Shown in pieces: positions 10,898 through 21,962 of a DNA stretch of 64,000 nucleotides. Position 1 is the first letter of the stretch; each line of letters begins with the position of its first letter. The position numbers and the translations under genes were made by a program. The notes under the pieces were generated by a model, which ran no database searches, was not told where the DNA came from, and was given only the letters and a program-made list of their open reading frames with translations. This stretch comes from Adenophora triphylla var. japonica (taxonomy: Eukaryota; Streptophyta; Magnoliopsida; Asterales; Campanulaceae). The stretch spans positions 186,001 through 250,000 of the forward strand of contig JAFEMH010000161.1 in NCBI GenBank assembly GCA_022495995.1, read 5' to 3'.

Positions 10898-11598
10898 TAT
10901 TTGAGTAAACGACTTTTCTAACCTTCGTACTATCCGAGATTTCATATCAACTTTCGTATTATTGAAACAACAAATGTAACATACGTATTATTGATTTATT
11001 AGTAAAGCTAATCAAAATTGTTAAAAATGTTAATGAAAATTAAAGAACATTAACAACTGAGTTAGATGCAAGATTCATCACATACCTAACCTTAAACTTT
11101 TTTACGTATTGATCACTATTTTTTTTTTTAATACTAGTAGTATTTATTTAACAACTATCATGATAAATTTTAAATGCTAACATATGAAACTATAATAAAT
11201 TGTTAATGATTTTGTATATGAATTTTTTTTTGAAATATAATATATGGAAAATGTTTAACAATTATTAGAGATTTCTTAAATAATTTTACTTTTTCTTTCA
11301 AAAAATAAATATATATTTTTACTTTCTAATTTTTTCTTTTTGGCATAAAAAAATCATTTTTTGCTTTTTTTTTTCTTCCCTTTTTTTTTTCTTCCCAAGT
11401 TTTGGATGTTTCACTCTTCATTCATTGAGATTTTTTTTTTTCATTTTCCAACCCCAAGTTTTGGATGTCCCACTCTTCTTTTTTGAGGTTTTGTTTCTTT
11501 TCACTTTCCCCCATTAATCAATTTTATATAAGCTTAAAAACTATTTGAACCCTGAATATTGATGTGATTTAAAATTTGCATTGAAAAGTAAATAATCA
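10898..11598. other. AT-rich DNA, nothing recognised
   Basis: Long T and A runs and no coding signal. Copy 2 (38470-39160) shows several length changes in the homopolymers. Confidence 0.5.
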
Positions 11599-14500
11599 TC
11601 TATCTATATATTAAAGCAGGTCATCCTATGAACAGTTAAAGCGCCAAAAATTTCGTCAAAATTTAAGTGGCACTTTTGTAATTACTCTCTTAAGTTGTAA
11701 CAAATTTGAATCAGAACATTAATTCCTTTTATATATATAGAGAATGTATAGAGATATAGAGAGAGAGATAGCGATGTGGGATTAAATCAACCAATGTTCT
11801 TACGTTTTGTTACAAAAGGAATTAATCCCATATCGCTATCTCTCTCTATATATCTCTATATATTCTCTATATATATAAAATTTTGGCAAATCAACTCAAC
11901 TGATTGACCGATCAAAAGCATGCCTCTGACCGATCCAAACCAAGTAAATTGGTTGATCGGTCCAAAGCATGTGACTTGGTTGACCCATCCAAAGCATGTG
12001 ACTTGGGATACCATGTTGCGAGTTTAACAGGTCACAAGGAGTTTAACCGGTCACAAGGATCGGTTGTGACAAGGATCGATAAATCATTGACATGGTGATC
12101 GGTCAATAATAAGTGGATGACCGATCGATCCAAGGTGACCGATAAATCATTGACATGGTGATCGGTCAATAATAAATGGATGACCGATCGATCCAAGGTG
12201 ACCGGTCAATAATAAATGGATGACCGACCGATCCAAACCAGGCACAATTGATCCAAACCAAGAGGTACAAATTCGCCTCACTTTAAATTACAAAATAATA
12301 ATTATTAATAAAGAAAATTAAATAGAAATATTATTTTTTCATCTCTAATAAATACTTTACAAAATATACTTCTATAAAAAATTATAAACTTCATTTCAAA
12401 AATAAATATTATTTTCGACTCAAAATTAATAACCAATTTTAAAATGTGAGTTACTTTGGAATTTATAAGTTTAGAATGAAATTATTTGAGAAAAAAATCA
12501 GTAATTTTGCCATCAGTCGGTTGAGATTCCATGACAACCGATTTTCTCTTGATCAGTTTCTTCTTTGGCTCAGTCGGTTTCATCTTCTTTTGATTTACTG
12601 GTCAATAAAGCCGGTCTTTGCCATCTCTGGCTGCTGACCGATCCAACAGGCCAATCCGCCAAGTAAATGTAAATCTTGATCGGTCACCAAGTAAACTCTT
12701 GACCGGTCACCAACTATAAATGATTTACCGATCCTACCAAGTAAATGTTTTTTTGCTGACCACTCTTGACCGGTCACCAAGTATAAATAATTTACCGATC
12801 CTTCCGTCTCACATTAAATTACAAAATAATAATTATTAAGAAAGAAAACGAAAACAAAATATTATTTTTTTCATCTCAAATAAATATTTTACAAAATATA
12901 CTTCTATAAAAAATTATATTATTCATTTCAAAAATAAATATTACTTTCGACTCAAAATAAATAACCAAAAAATAATACTATATTTTTTGTCCAAACAAAT
13001 GAGTATTACTTCCTTCGTCCCAATGAATATTTTAAATATTAATATTACTTCATTCGCCTCAAAATATAGTCAAAATCAAAAAGAAAAAGAAAAAAAGAAA
13101 GAAAGAGAAAAGAAAGAAAGAAAGATACAGAAACAGAGAAAGAGAAGGAAAATCAAAATGTAATCAAAATAAAAAAGAAAAAGAAAGAAAAAAAAGGAAA
13201 GAGAAAAGAAAGTAAGACAGAAGCAGAAACAGAGAAAGAGAATAAAAATAAACAAACAATTACAGGCTTGGCTTCTTACCGGTTGACCAACATGGATTAT
13301 CGATTCTTCAAATCGGTAAAGTGTGTGTGTGACCGATCCGATCCAAACCGGTCACAATCGATTCAAACTAAACGTACAAATTTCGTCTCACTTTAAATTA
13401 TAAAATAATAATTATTAATAAAGAAAATTAAATAGAAATATTATTTTTCCCATCTCAAATAAATACTTTAAAAAATATACTTCTATAAAAAATTATATTA
13501 TTCATTTCAAAAATAAATATTATTTTCGACTCAAAATGAATAACCAAAAAATAATACTACAAAAACTAATAGAAATATTATTTTTTTCTATCTCAAATAA
13601 ATATTTTTAAAAATATACTTTTATAAAAAATTATAATTTTCATTTCAAAAATAAATATTACTTTCAACTCAAAATGAATAACCAAAAAATAATACTACAT
13701 TTTTGTCCAAAAAAATGAACATTACTTCCTTCATCCCAATGAATATTTTTAAAAATAATATTGCTTCATTTGCCTCAAAAATTAATGTTTGTAATGTTAG
13801 TGTCTTGGTTTCAATATATGTCATTAATTTTATAAACAAATGAAGTAATATTTTATAAAATATTCATTGGGACAAAGATAGTAAATTATTTTTTTAGATG
13901 ATGTAGTATTCTTGCGTAAAAATTAATGTTTATAATATTAGTGTTTTCTCTCAGAAAATGAATATTAATTTTTTAGACAAGTAAAGTAGTTATTTTTTTT
14001 AAATGTTCATTGAGACAAATGAATCAATTTTTTTTTATATAAAAAATAGTATTAATTTTGGGACGAAAGTAATATTCATTTTTTAATTGAAAGAATTTTT
14101 TTATATGTCAAAAAATAAATAAAATGAATATGGTTTCCTTCGTCTCAATGAACATATAAAAAAAGAATACTACTTTATTCGTCTAAAAAATTAATGTCAT
14201 CTTAATGTCATATTTTGAGACGAATACACTAACATTACAAACATTAATTTTAGTGGTGAATGAAGTAGTATTAATTTTTAAAATATTCATTGGGATGAAT
14301 GAAGTAATGCTCATTTTTTTGGATAAAAAATGTAGTATTATTTTTTTGTTATTCATTTTGCGTCGAAAGTAATATTTATTTTTGAAATGAATAATATAAT
14401 TTTTTATAGAAGTATATTTTTTAAAGTATTTATTTGAGATTTGAAAAATAATATTTCTATTTAGTTTTTTATTAATGATTATTATTTTATAATTTAAAGT

Positions 14501-14734
14501 GAGACGGAGTTTTACCTTGATTTGATTTATTTGGAGTGGCAACTAACTGATGATCTTAAAATAATGATTTGTAATGATGATAAGCCCTAGCAATCTTATC
14601 TATGCACTGATAATGTAGTGTTTAAGAAAGTTTTTCATAATGTATAAATCTATTTCACTTTTTCTTTATTTTTCTTTAATTTCTGTCTTAGAGTAACATG
14701 TAATGATTCGTGCATCGCACGAGAGTAAAACTAG
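11599..14734 (+). mobile_element. Non-autonomous Helitron, copy 1
   Basis: Starts TCTATCTATATATTAAAGC after an A and ends ...GAGTAAAACTAG before a T, the expected A^T target. A 3' hairpin (CGTGC-ATC-GCACG, 14709-14721) lies about 10 nt before CTAG. No Rep/helicase gene is present. Cargo: a long hairpin (about 11722-11880), an array of GACCGATC/GACCGGTC-like motifs, two 63-bp tandem units (12078-12203), and three blocks of a foldback family whose full arms are at 13384-13560 and 14332-14510. Purine-rich GAAAGAAA tracts lie at 13075-13250. Confidence 0.85.
12078..12203. repeat. 63-bp tandem repeat in Helitron
   Basis: Two 63-bp units starting GATAAATCATTGACATGG, each carrying GATCGGTCA and GACCGATCGATCC; a partial third unit follows to about 12240. 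The copy-2 counterpart begins near 39640. Confidence 0.85.
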
Positions 14735-15237
14735 TTTAGGGATAAATAGGCATTCAACTTATAGAAGATTGTCAACTAGCAAAAGTGAGATAAAATTAAA
14801 CCAAATTTCAATGGGATGGTAAGACCTGTCGGAAACTCTAGGTGGATAGTAAAATTAAGGACAAATTACAAATAATGGTTCAAAGTTTGAAGTTTGTTCG
14901 TACAAATAATGATTATTAATCTAGTGTTTGGGTTTGATATTTTTGAAATTATTAGTTTATTGAAGAGATATATATGAAAAAAAAAATTAATTAAAAGTCA
15001 AATAAGTGATAGTTTTATCTCTGAAAATTAAGTTGAAAATGAGAGGCATTCAGATTTAAATACAGAAAAAAAATCAGTCTAAATTGTATTATGTCTAATA
15101 CACATCTATTCAAATTTAAATAAGAGCTGAAAATAAAAAATATGGTGTATTTGTTTGCTATTAATGAACGAGTTTTAATTAAAATTAGCCTTAGAAAAGA
15201 AAGCTCAAAAATTCATTCAATGAAGAACAAACAAATA
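14735..15237. other. AT-rich intergenic DNA, nothing recognised
   Basis: No coding or repeat signal stands out. Copy 2 (42303-42810) shows several substitutions and short indels here. Confidence 0.45.
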
Positions 15238-15518
15238 CTCCCTCCGTCCCACGTCATTGTGAATCATTTTTCCGGGCACAATAATTAAGAAATATTATTA
15301 AGATAATGAAATGTGTGGTAGGAAATGAAGAGAGAGAATGAGTGGAGTTAATAGTAGGTTGGTTGAATAAATTGTATGGTGGAAAATGAAGAGAGAGAAT
15401 GAGTGGGTGGGATAGGGTGAATATAAAATAATAAATTTATTTTCATTTTGGGCAGTTTGCATTCACGTGGAATGAGCCAAAATGAAAATAAGTTTGCATT
15501 CACGTGGGACGGAGGGAG
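15238..15518. mobile_element. Stowaway-like MITE
   Basis: 281 bp between TA sites. Starts CTCCCTCCGTCCCACGTCAT and ends CACGTGGGACGGAGGGAG. Internal GAGAGAATGAGTGG repeats. Confidence 0.9.
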
Positions 15519-15539
15519 TACACCCTAAATGTTGTTGTG

Positions 15540-16784
15540 GGCAAGGTTTTAAAAAGCGTTAGGCGGATGCTAGGCGGCGGAGTCGGGTCTAGTGCTTAGG
15601 CGGAGACTAATCGGGATTAGTCGGAATCTAGATGGGGCTTAGAATTAGGCGTTGGAGAGGGGCCTAGCGCTTAGGCGGAGGTTTTTTTAGAACACTGATT
15701 GTGGGTATATTCATGGGTGTGTGGGGGGGGGGGTTGAATCTTATGGGAGGTCATAGTTCAATCCGACGAAGCTGAAACCTGAATATCAAAAAAAATAAAA
15801 AAAAATAACAACTCTCTTCAAATTCCCTTTATGGATTGAAGACCGTGCAGTGCAGGTTACCAATTTGTTGCATCACCTTCGTTCTTGGTACTGAGACGTC
15901 GAGATTTAGCAAACGAAATGTTTGACGCGCCAACCCAGTAAATCGACCGATGATGTTTTCCCAAATCCATTTTTTTTCCTCTAGAAACTTGACAACTATG
16001 TTGGTTGTTTTCCCGCCTCCATTCGATCAAATTAAAATTTTGGTGGACGTAATTAAGAGGCGGCTGAAGATTTGGTGGAGTTTCGTGAAGCTACTGCAGA
16101 ATCATGTACCGCCCTACTCCTAGGGTTTATCTACCCTGTTTGTGAATGCTAAGATCAACCAGGCTCCAGCAAGCTGGTTTCCCCTTGAATTAGGTATGCA
16201 ATTATGTTTCTAAGCTTCAATTTCAATTTCATTTTCTCACACCAGCACCATCGAGATTAAATGCTTGATTCCATGGAAGTTTGTTAGAAATCCGTATATC
16301 AGCGCACTTTATTGATCTTTTATCGTTTTTTGATAAATTGGGAACATGAACCTTTTGGCTGTCAATTTGATTGTAAATCAGGATGCGCAAAATATATTGT
16401 GTTGAGTTGATTGTTTGATAATCTCTAGTAACCAACCTGTCTACGAAGCTCAATTTATTAGAGAGAAGCCCAGCATACTACAATGTATGTGAATTGGACG
16501 GATAACAAATTAAAGAGAGTAAATAGTAATCAATGGTTCGTAGGAATAGGATAGTCATTATATCATACATCTGATAAGAGGATCATTTTCATTCTTCTGA
16601 TTGATTGTCGATCTTGAACTACGATCTTGTATACACTATACACCCTTCAACGCTAAGTGTTTTCTTGAAAAACACTACTTTTATTTATTGGGGGAGTTAT
16701 TTTTTAATAAACTTTGACTAATTGTACTTGTGTTACAACAGATCGTGATGCTTATACGAGGAAAAGTACACTGATAATAGCTTG
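15540..16784. other. Dispersed repeats and an unassigned GC-richer block
   Basis: 15545-15680 is a degenerate run of TTAGGCGG/CTAGGCGG units. About 15715-15798 ends in a SINE-like tail (CAATCCGACGAAGCTGAAAC then A-rich) shared with 60600-60640 and, inverted, with 23600-23635. The block 15830-16190 has near-coding base composition and ends at a donor-like AG|GTATGC near 16192, so it could be a leader exon of an unrecognised plus-strand transcript, but I find no protein. Counterpart: 43115-44369. Confidence 0.35.
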
Positions 16785-18708
16785 CTATTTGGGAGGTTCA
16801 AAAAAGAACGGCATTGATCCGATGTTGTCCAGGTTCACTGGAAACATAACAATTTCCTCGCTCCATGGATTAGTTTCGTCGTAATTGACAGTCCTTAATG
16901 CTTTCCATATCACACTGCTGCACTTGAAGCCTGAACCAAATGCAATCTGCCACACACTATCACCCTTCTTAATCCTCCCTTTGGCCTCTGCATAAGCCAG
17001 TTCATACCATATTGAACTACTAGAAGTGTTTCCAAACCTATATAGTGTCATTCTAGAAGCTTCCATGTTTGCATCACTGATACCTAGGCTCCTTTGTAGT
17101 GCGTCGAGAACTGGTTTTCCACCAACGTGTGGGAAAAAGTGATCAACAGCCTTGTTGAAGTCAGGGATGTAAGGCTTGATCTTTGCAGAAAACAGTTTCC
17201 TTGAGATATAATTCTTTAGGACAAAGATTTTCTCAGACAGAGGAAGGATTAGATATCCCAGTGAGGTCAAATTGGATTCTATGGCTTTGACTGCTGCAGC
17301 CAAAAGATCTTTAGTGACGTTGACCCCCAAATGCCCCTCCTCGTCTTCTTCTAAGAAAATGCAGTTATACGAGCGGTCAGAGTTTGCATTGTGAGTATGT
17401 ACGGTGTGAAATAGCTGGTATTTTGATAGTCTTTGATCAGTCGGCCGGTTTGAGAGGAGGATGGCGACACCACCCACTCGGAAGAGGCAGTTTATTAGGA
17501 ACTTTGAGCGATCATTTCCCTTGTAGCAGCTATCACTAATGCTCTCTGTACTCATGACAAGCGCGTAGGAGTTTTTGTGCACCTGTCATAATTCCATTAC
17601 GATTCAGAGTATTATATTTAATTGTGTAATGTGAAAACTATGATATGTTCTTTTTCACAGTGAGTGTATACAAAGAAGCGGTCATGGGATTTTCGAAATT
17701 GCCAAATTATTTTAGCAGGATGTGACTGGAAAATAATGAATAATCATACATGGGCTCATGGAGTTTGTATGGTAGTGAATTAAATACTTCTATCTGAATA
17801 TATTATACGATATTTGTAGGACCTACTCTCCATTCCAAAAGAATAATCCCACATTCCTTTTGGTTTACCCCCCCAAAAAAAAAAAAGTCTCATTTTTTAA
17901 AAAATACAATAATTATATTTCAATTTGAAGAAGGTACAATCAAGTAAAACATCATTCACAAAAAAGTTGGACTTGTCAAATGAGACTTTTTTTTGGGCGG
18001 AGGGATCACAATTTAAGATTTTTTTGGTTATAAAGCATACAATTGATAATATATTTTTTTTGGTGCAATACAAGATAATGGGTTTATAAATGTGTAATTG
18101 AGGAGTCAGCAATTAACCTGGAGGAGCTGTTTGGCGAGGCCAATAGCTATGAGACCAGCACTGCATCCCATCCCAGAAAGATTGTAGGTCACAATATTGT
18201 CTTTAAGCTTGTAGTGATTCACTATCATGCTAGAAAGAGATGGCACCATGTTAAAAATACAACAGTTGACAACCAGTATTCCTATGTCCTTCCCTTGTAT
18301 ACCGGTCTTTTTCAGGAGCATGTCTATCGATCCAAATACTGTCATCTCTGCTTCTCTTCTTGCATCTTCCATGCATTGGTCTGCAGGCTCTCTTAGTAAG
18401 GTCTCAGCCAAGTAGGTGGAGTCGCCAAGTCCTGATCGTTCTAGTGATTTCTTCATGAAGTCTAGTGTCTCTTCTGAGAAATATCCGGAATGCTTGGCTT
18501 TCTCTACGGTTAACTCTCTTGTGCACATTTGACTTATCGGGGGCTTATAGCATGCAAAATCTAGCAAGTAAACTTTGCAAAGCTTTTGGGTGATGATGTT
18601 TCTTAGCAAAACTAACAATAGGGTCAAGAATATAAGTGCTCCGGCGATATTGTGCAGAGGATGTTTTTGGAATGCTAAGATTTGCTTCAAAGTGAAGATG
18701 ATATACAT
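16785..18708 (-). CDS. 3-ketoacyl-CoA synthase (FAE1-like), copy 1
   Basis: Condensing enzyme of very-long-chain fatty acid elongation: joins malonyl-CoA to a long acyl-CoA in the ER membrane. Two exons, 18708-18118 (197 codons) and 17582-16785 (265 codons plus stop), 462 aa, phase-0 intron CAG|GTTAAT...ATGACAG|GTGCAC. One clear membrane span at residues about 21-39 is followed by the family motif VYLLDFACYKPP. The catalytic triad is present: Cys182 in GMGCSAGL, His349 in FFPHVGGKP, Asn382 in YRFGNTSSSS. The C-terminal WQIAFGSGFKCSSVIWKA block is complete. Length resembles the short (about 460 aa) plant KCS group; which fatty acid chain length it makes cannot be told. Exon 2 opens with GTG (Val198), not a start codon. 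A Stowaway-like MITE occupies part of the intron. Confidence 0.96.
17826..18006. mobile_element. Stowaway-like MITE in KCS intron
   Basis: Starts CTCTCCATTCCAAAAGAATA after TA and ends TTGGGCGGAGGGATCAC. The arms pair imperfectly (AAAAAGTCTCATTT with AAATGAGACTTTTT). Present in copies 1 and 2, absent from the third paralogue. Confidence 0.7.
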
Positions 18709-18850
18709 GATGGATAAAGAAGACAGCTATGCAATTCTAATGTTGTGATTTTTCTTTTCTTCCTTGAGGGAAGCGATTTGGGTAGCTGGATTTATCTTTC
18801 AGATCCCTAGAAAAATAGTGAGCTTCTATTTTGCTCTTCTGGGGATTCAC

Positions 18851-18860
18851 CTTTATAAAT
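18851..18860 (-). promoter_or_regulatory. TATA box of KCS copy 1
   Basis: Minus strand ATTTATAAAG, about 145 bp before the ATG. The surrounding TTTATAAAGGTGAATCCCC is conserved in the third paralogue, which supports it as the core promoter. Confidence 0.65.
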
Positions 18861-19199
18861 AATCAAAATTCTACCAAACTAACTTTATATTTCTGGTACC
18901 CAAAATAAATAGAAATAATTTAAAGGTGAAAAGTCATATGTGACACTGAAAGCAACCTTATACTATATTCGCTCCAAAAAATAGTTCCATTTGACAAGTC
19001 AAACATTTTAATATTGTGCTTTTGTTGTGTGTACATATTAGCAATATCTTGTTGTTCAAGAGAGAAGACAAATAAAAGAAAAAAAATTGCGGTACAAACA
19101 AAAGTAGGACTATTTTTCTGGAATGGAGGGGGTATTATACGATTGAGTGAAGAGTTTATAAACCTAGCTTTGAAGCCACCAGGTATATAGACATTGCTC

Positions 19200-19431
19200 C
19201 GGTGGCGGACCCAGGATGTTTTTTTAAGGGGGGGGGGGCAAAATTATTTTTATTAGTGAAAGGGGGCAAAAATAAATATAGTGTATTTTTTTCTTCACTT
19301 GAAGGGAGGCAAAGTTTAATATATTGCACTAATACCCCTAAATTTTACAAAAATTGCACTAGTAATTTGTTTTTTTTTAAAGATGAACGGGAGCCACGGC
19401 CCCCGTAGCACTACATGTAGGTCCGCCCCCG
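19200..19431. mobile_element. hAT-like MITE with 8-bp target duplication
   Basis: Ends CGGTGGCGGACC and GGTCCGCCCCCG form a 12-bp inverted repeat with one mismatch. The flanking octamer CATTGCTC is at both sides (19192-19199 and 19432-19439). A target duplication of 8 bp fits the hAT superfamily. No coding capacity. Confidence 0.8.
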
Positions 19432-19439
19432 CATTGCTC

Positions 19440-20653
19440 ATTCCCTAATCCCTACGCAGGGGCCCTTTATGCGATTCTATCTAGACACTCTTGGTACCAT
19501 ATCATGACTTAGATGGAAAATAGTTGTGTTGGTTGTTCAATATCTTTCTTTAAACTATAAATCAGTGGCAGATACTCCATCAGAAGGATCTGAATCCGTC
19601 CAGTGTCGGCATATTGATCTTATGCATGCATCATTTGGAGGCTGCTGATGCCATAGTCCTTTTACTAATAAGATCTGTAAAGTTTGATTTCATACCATTA
19701 ATTCGTTTTAGAACTCCATGAATGCATTTGCCTCTCTGCGATAGTGGTACGCAGTTTGTACGAAGACCTAATAGGACTGTTTGGGACATCTGTATTAAGC
19801 AATTTTGTCAGCCTTTTTAGTGTTTTAAAGTAGCAAGTATACTATAAGAAAAATAAGCTTAAATTAGGAGCTTCTTATATTGACATGTCCCAGATATTGT
19901 AATTAATCATCTGCCATCACCCAGAGTAATATCAGTCTTATTTATTTAAGATGTTAAAAACTTTTCTGTAGCAGGTTAGGTAGTTTGACTTCTTCTGTTA
20001 CTTATTGCACTCATTTCCCTTTTCCTCTTGTGGCTGTCGTGGCTAAATTTCATTGGATATGGCGTTATTTTTTTTCATTAATAAGTTGGATACATGCAAT
20101 CAAGCTTCCATATGGTAGTTGCTAGACCTACACGACTCTTCAATCTGTATTGCTGAAAAACAAAGCAATGCATTTATTATGGAGTACTGGGATTCCCCAT
20201 GTGCAGCTAGTGTTGATATGCTTACCCAACATATTGCCAGTTCAATGAAACTTAAAAGTCTTAAGCAATTACTACATCGTATCGATATTTATCTAACAAC
20301 CTCATGAACATAAGAACTTTGGCACTTACATTGTTTATTAGCCTTACAATTTTTAAACTAGGTCACTTCTTTCATATATTTTCCCATTGAAGGGTCACCT
20401 TCAAGTTTGAAATATTGTCTTCAAGGGTATTTTAGAACTTATGAAGACTGTATGTGAAGGTCTGTGTGTATAGGCATATAAATGCGCATCCATATGTACA
20501 CACATTGCACATATTGCTTCTATGGTCATACCAATTCATGTGTTTGAGATTAATATAAATGTGTGTGTGTGTGTGGGAAATTTTGTAACTCCAGAAAGAG
20601 TGATGCTTTAAAGTTAGCTTGAATATTCTAAATTTTTTCCCTCATAAAAACTA
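19440..20653. other. Intergenic DNA without recognised gene
   Basis: No protein family recognised. A 62-codon frame at 20119-20307 (47706-47894 in copy 2) is preserved in both copies but has no known motif. A TG microsatellite lies near 20560-20575. Confidence 0.45.
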
Positions 20654-20925
20654 CTCCCTCCGTCCCACTTGAAACTTAAAAAAAAAGGGTTCAAATATTA
20701 AGGAGAGGGTTGTTTTTATTATAAAATATAGAAAGTGGGGTAAGGTGTTGTGAGTATAGAAAGTGGGTAGGAGAGAGGAAGTGGGGTAGAGAATAGTAAG
20801 TGGATTGTTGTTGTGAGTATGACATGTGGGGCCCATTGAACAAAGAAATATTAAAAACTTTCTATTTTGGGATTTGAAGCTTAAAATGGGACAACCTTTT
20901 TGGGTAATTTTTTGAAATTTAAAGT
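20654..20925. mobile_element. Stowaway-like MITE truncated at the duplication breakpoint
   Basis: Starts CTCCCTCCGTCCCACTTG after TA. The right end is missing: sequence identity with copy 2 stops at AAATTTAAAGT (20925), and the final GGGACGGAGGGAG is absent. Confidence 0.85.
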
Positions 20926-21368
20926 AGATTGCTATTAATCAATCCTACTCAAATAAGGATTGTGAACAGTTATAATCCTCATAGGATTATAACCTTATCT
21001 AATATCTCACACACTTTCTTATACAATATGGATTATACAATGCTATGCCTATAAATACAACTCATAATTCACATTATAGGGTTAATCTATTTTTGACTCT
21101 AAACTATTGTCAATTGATTTCTCTCTCTAAACAAAAATACTTACTCTCACGCCGGAGGGCCTTCGCCGGTGAAGCCCGACTTAATTTACGTGTTTGTTCT
21201 TCTTTTTCAGGCAATTCAATCATACAGGATACAACCTGTCACTGAATTTGGACTGAATTTGGACTGATCCAAACGTTTTTGGCAACATTAGTTTGTTCCA
21301 TTGTCGGGAAGCGATTCGAAACACCCATTGAATAGCTTGAAAATTTTTGCTCTACTCTTCTAATCATA
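20926..21368 (+). mobile_element. LTR and leader of a retrotransposon remnant
   Basis: Contains a TATA-like TATAAATACAAC near 21050, a CTCTCTCTAAACAAAAATAC stretch and a GCCGG...CTTCGCCGGTGAAG hairpin, arranged like the promoter and R region of a plant LTR. A partial antisense relative is at 7979-8132. The remnant begins exactly at the segmental-duplication breakpoint, so its left end may be truncated. Whether it is gypsy or copia cannot be decided from this. Confidence 0.5.
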
Positions 21369-21962
21369 ATGGAAGACGGACATACCACTAGTGTTACTCC
21401 TGATCCGGATAATATTCATATGGAGGAGACTCAAGGCAACACTATGACTGCTTTTCCTTTTCCCAATGGGGAACTGTCTCCTCCTCTGCCATTGATTAAT
21501 GGGCTGTCAACCCTATTAATGAATCTACTTTATAGGGGACAACCAATAACTAAGGGAACGCTGCCAAACCCTCCTCGTCATCGGCGTCGAGGGAGACCTG
21601 CAGGCAGCCAGACGGGGAGGAACACCGCCCATGGGGAATTGGGGCTTCCCCCCCCCCTCCCACATGTTGATCACAGAACTCTACTGTATCAACAGATGAA
21701 AACTTTGCAATGCATTTATAAAATGCAAAATGTCTTGCTACAATTAGATCCTGAACATTCTCTGGTTGGATTCATGAGGTCTACGAGGACTGAAAATTCC
21801 CTTGTAGGGCAGAGTCAGGTTGACAGGCGTGATTGTCAGGGGAATAGAGAAAATCTTTCTTGTGGTCAACATCCCCTCACTGTGACATCTCCGGTAGATC
21901 CGGACAAAACTCCCAAGATGTCCCTACTCGTCATAAGATACATGGGAATGTCCAAATTTTAA
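21369..21962 (+). CDS. Gag-like or unknown retroelement protein, 197 aa
   Basis: ATG at 21369 follows the LTR-like leader by a short distance, as a gag gene would. The protein is Pro-rich, with the basic stretch RHRRRGRPAGSQ at residues 70-81 (an AT-hook-like GRP core) and a hydrophobic LLYQQMKTLQCIYKMQNVLL region at 105-124. I recognise no gag, zinc-knuckle or protease motif. The frame ends without joining a pol region, so it is probably truncated. Confidence 0.4.
   Translation: MEDGHTTSVTPDPDNIHMEETQGNTMTAFPFPNGELSPPLPLINGLSTLLMNLLYRGQPITKGTLPNPPRHRRRGRPAGSQTGRNTAHGELGLPPPLPHVDHRTLLYQQMKTLQCIYKMQNVLLQLDPEHSLVGFMRSTRTENSLVGQSQVDRRDCQGNRENLSCGQHPLTVTSPVDPDKTPKMSLLVIRYMGMSKF

Larger units (their letters stand above)
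1..20925. repeat. Segmental duplication, copy 1 (right part)
   Basis: Nearly base-for-base match to the segment starting at 27565, in the same orientation. It contains the same genes, MITEs and Helitron in the same order. The offset is 27564 at the left edge and 27592 at the right edge, so only small indels separate the copies. The match is already running at base 1, so this copy begins outside the window. It ends at 20925 inside a Stowaway MITE; beyond this the two copies have unrelated sequence. Confidence 0.95.

Noticed and set aside
12000..12260. Regularly spaced repeats resembling a CRISPR array
   Set aside because: Eukaryotic context, degenerate units of variable spacing and no unique spacers; it is a tandem repeat inside a Helitron.
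17580..17582. GTG at the start of KCS exon 2 as a separate start codon
   Set aside because: It is the first codon of exon 2 right after the acceptor CAG; plant genes do not start at GTG here, and exon 1 supplies the N-terminus.
20119..20307. 62-codon frame conserved in both large copies
   Set aside because: Conservation is explained by the recent duplication, and there is no motif or codon signal.
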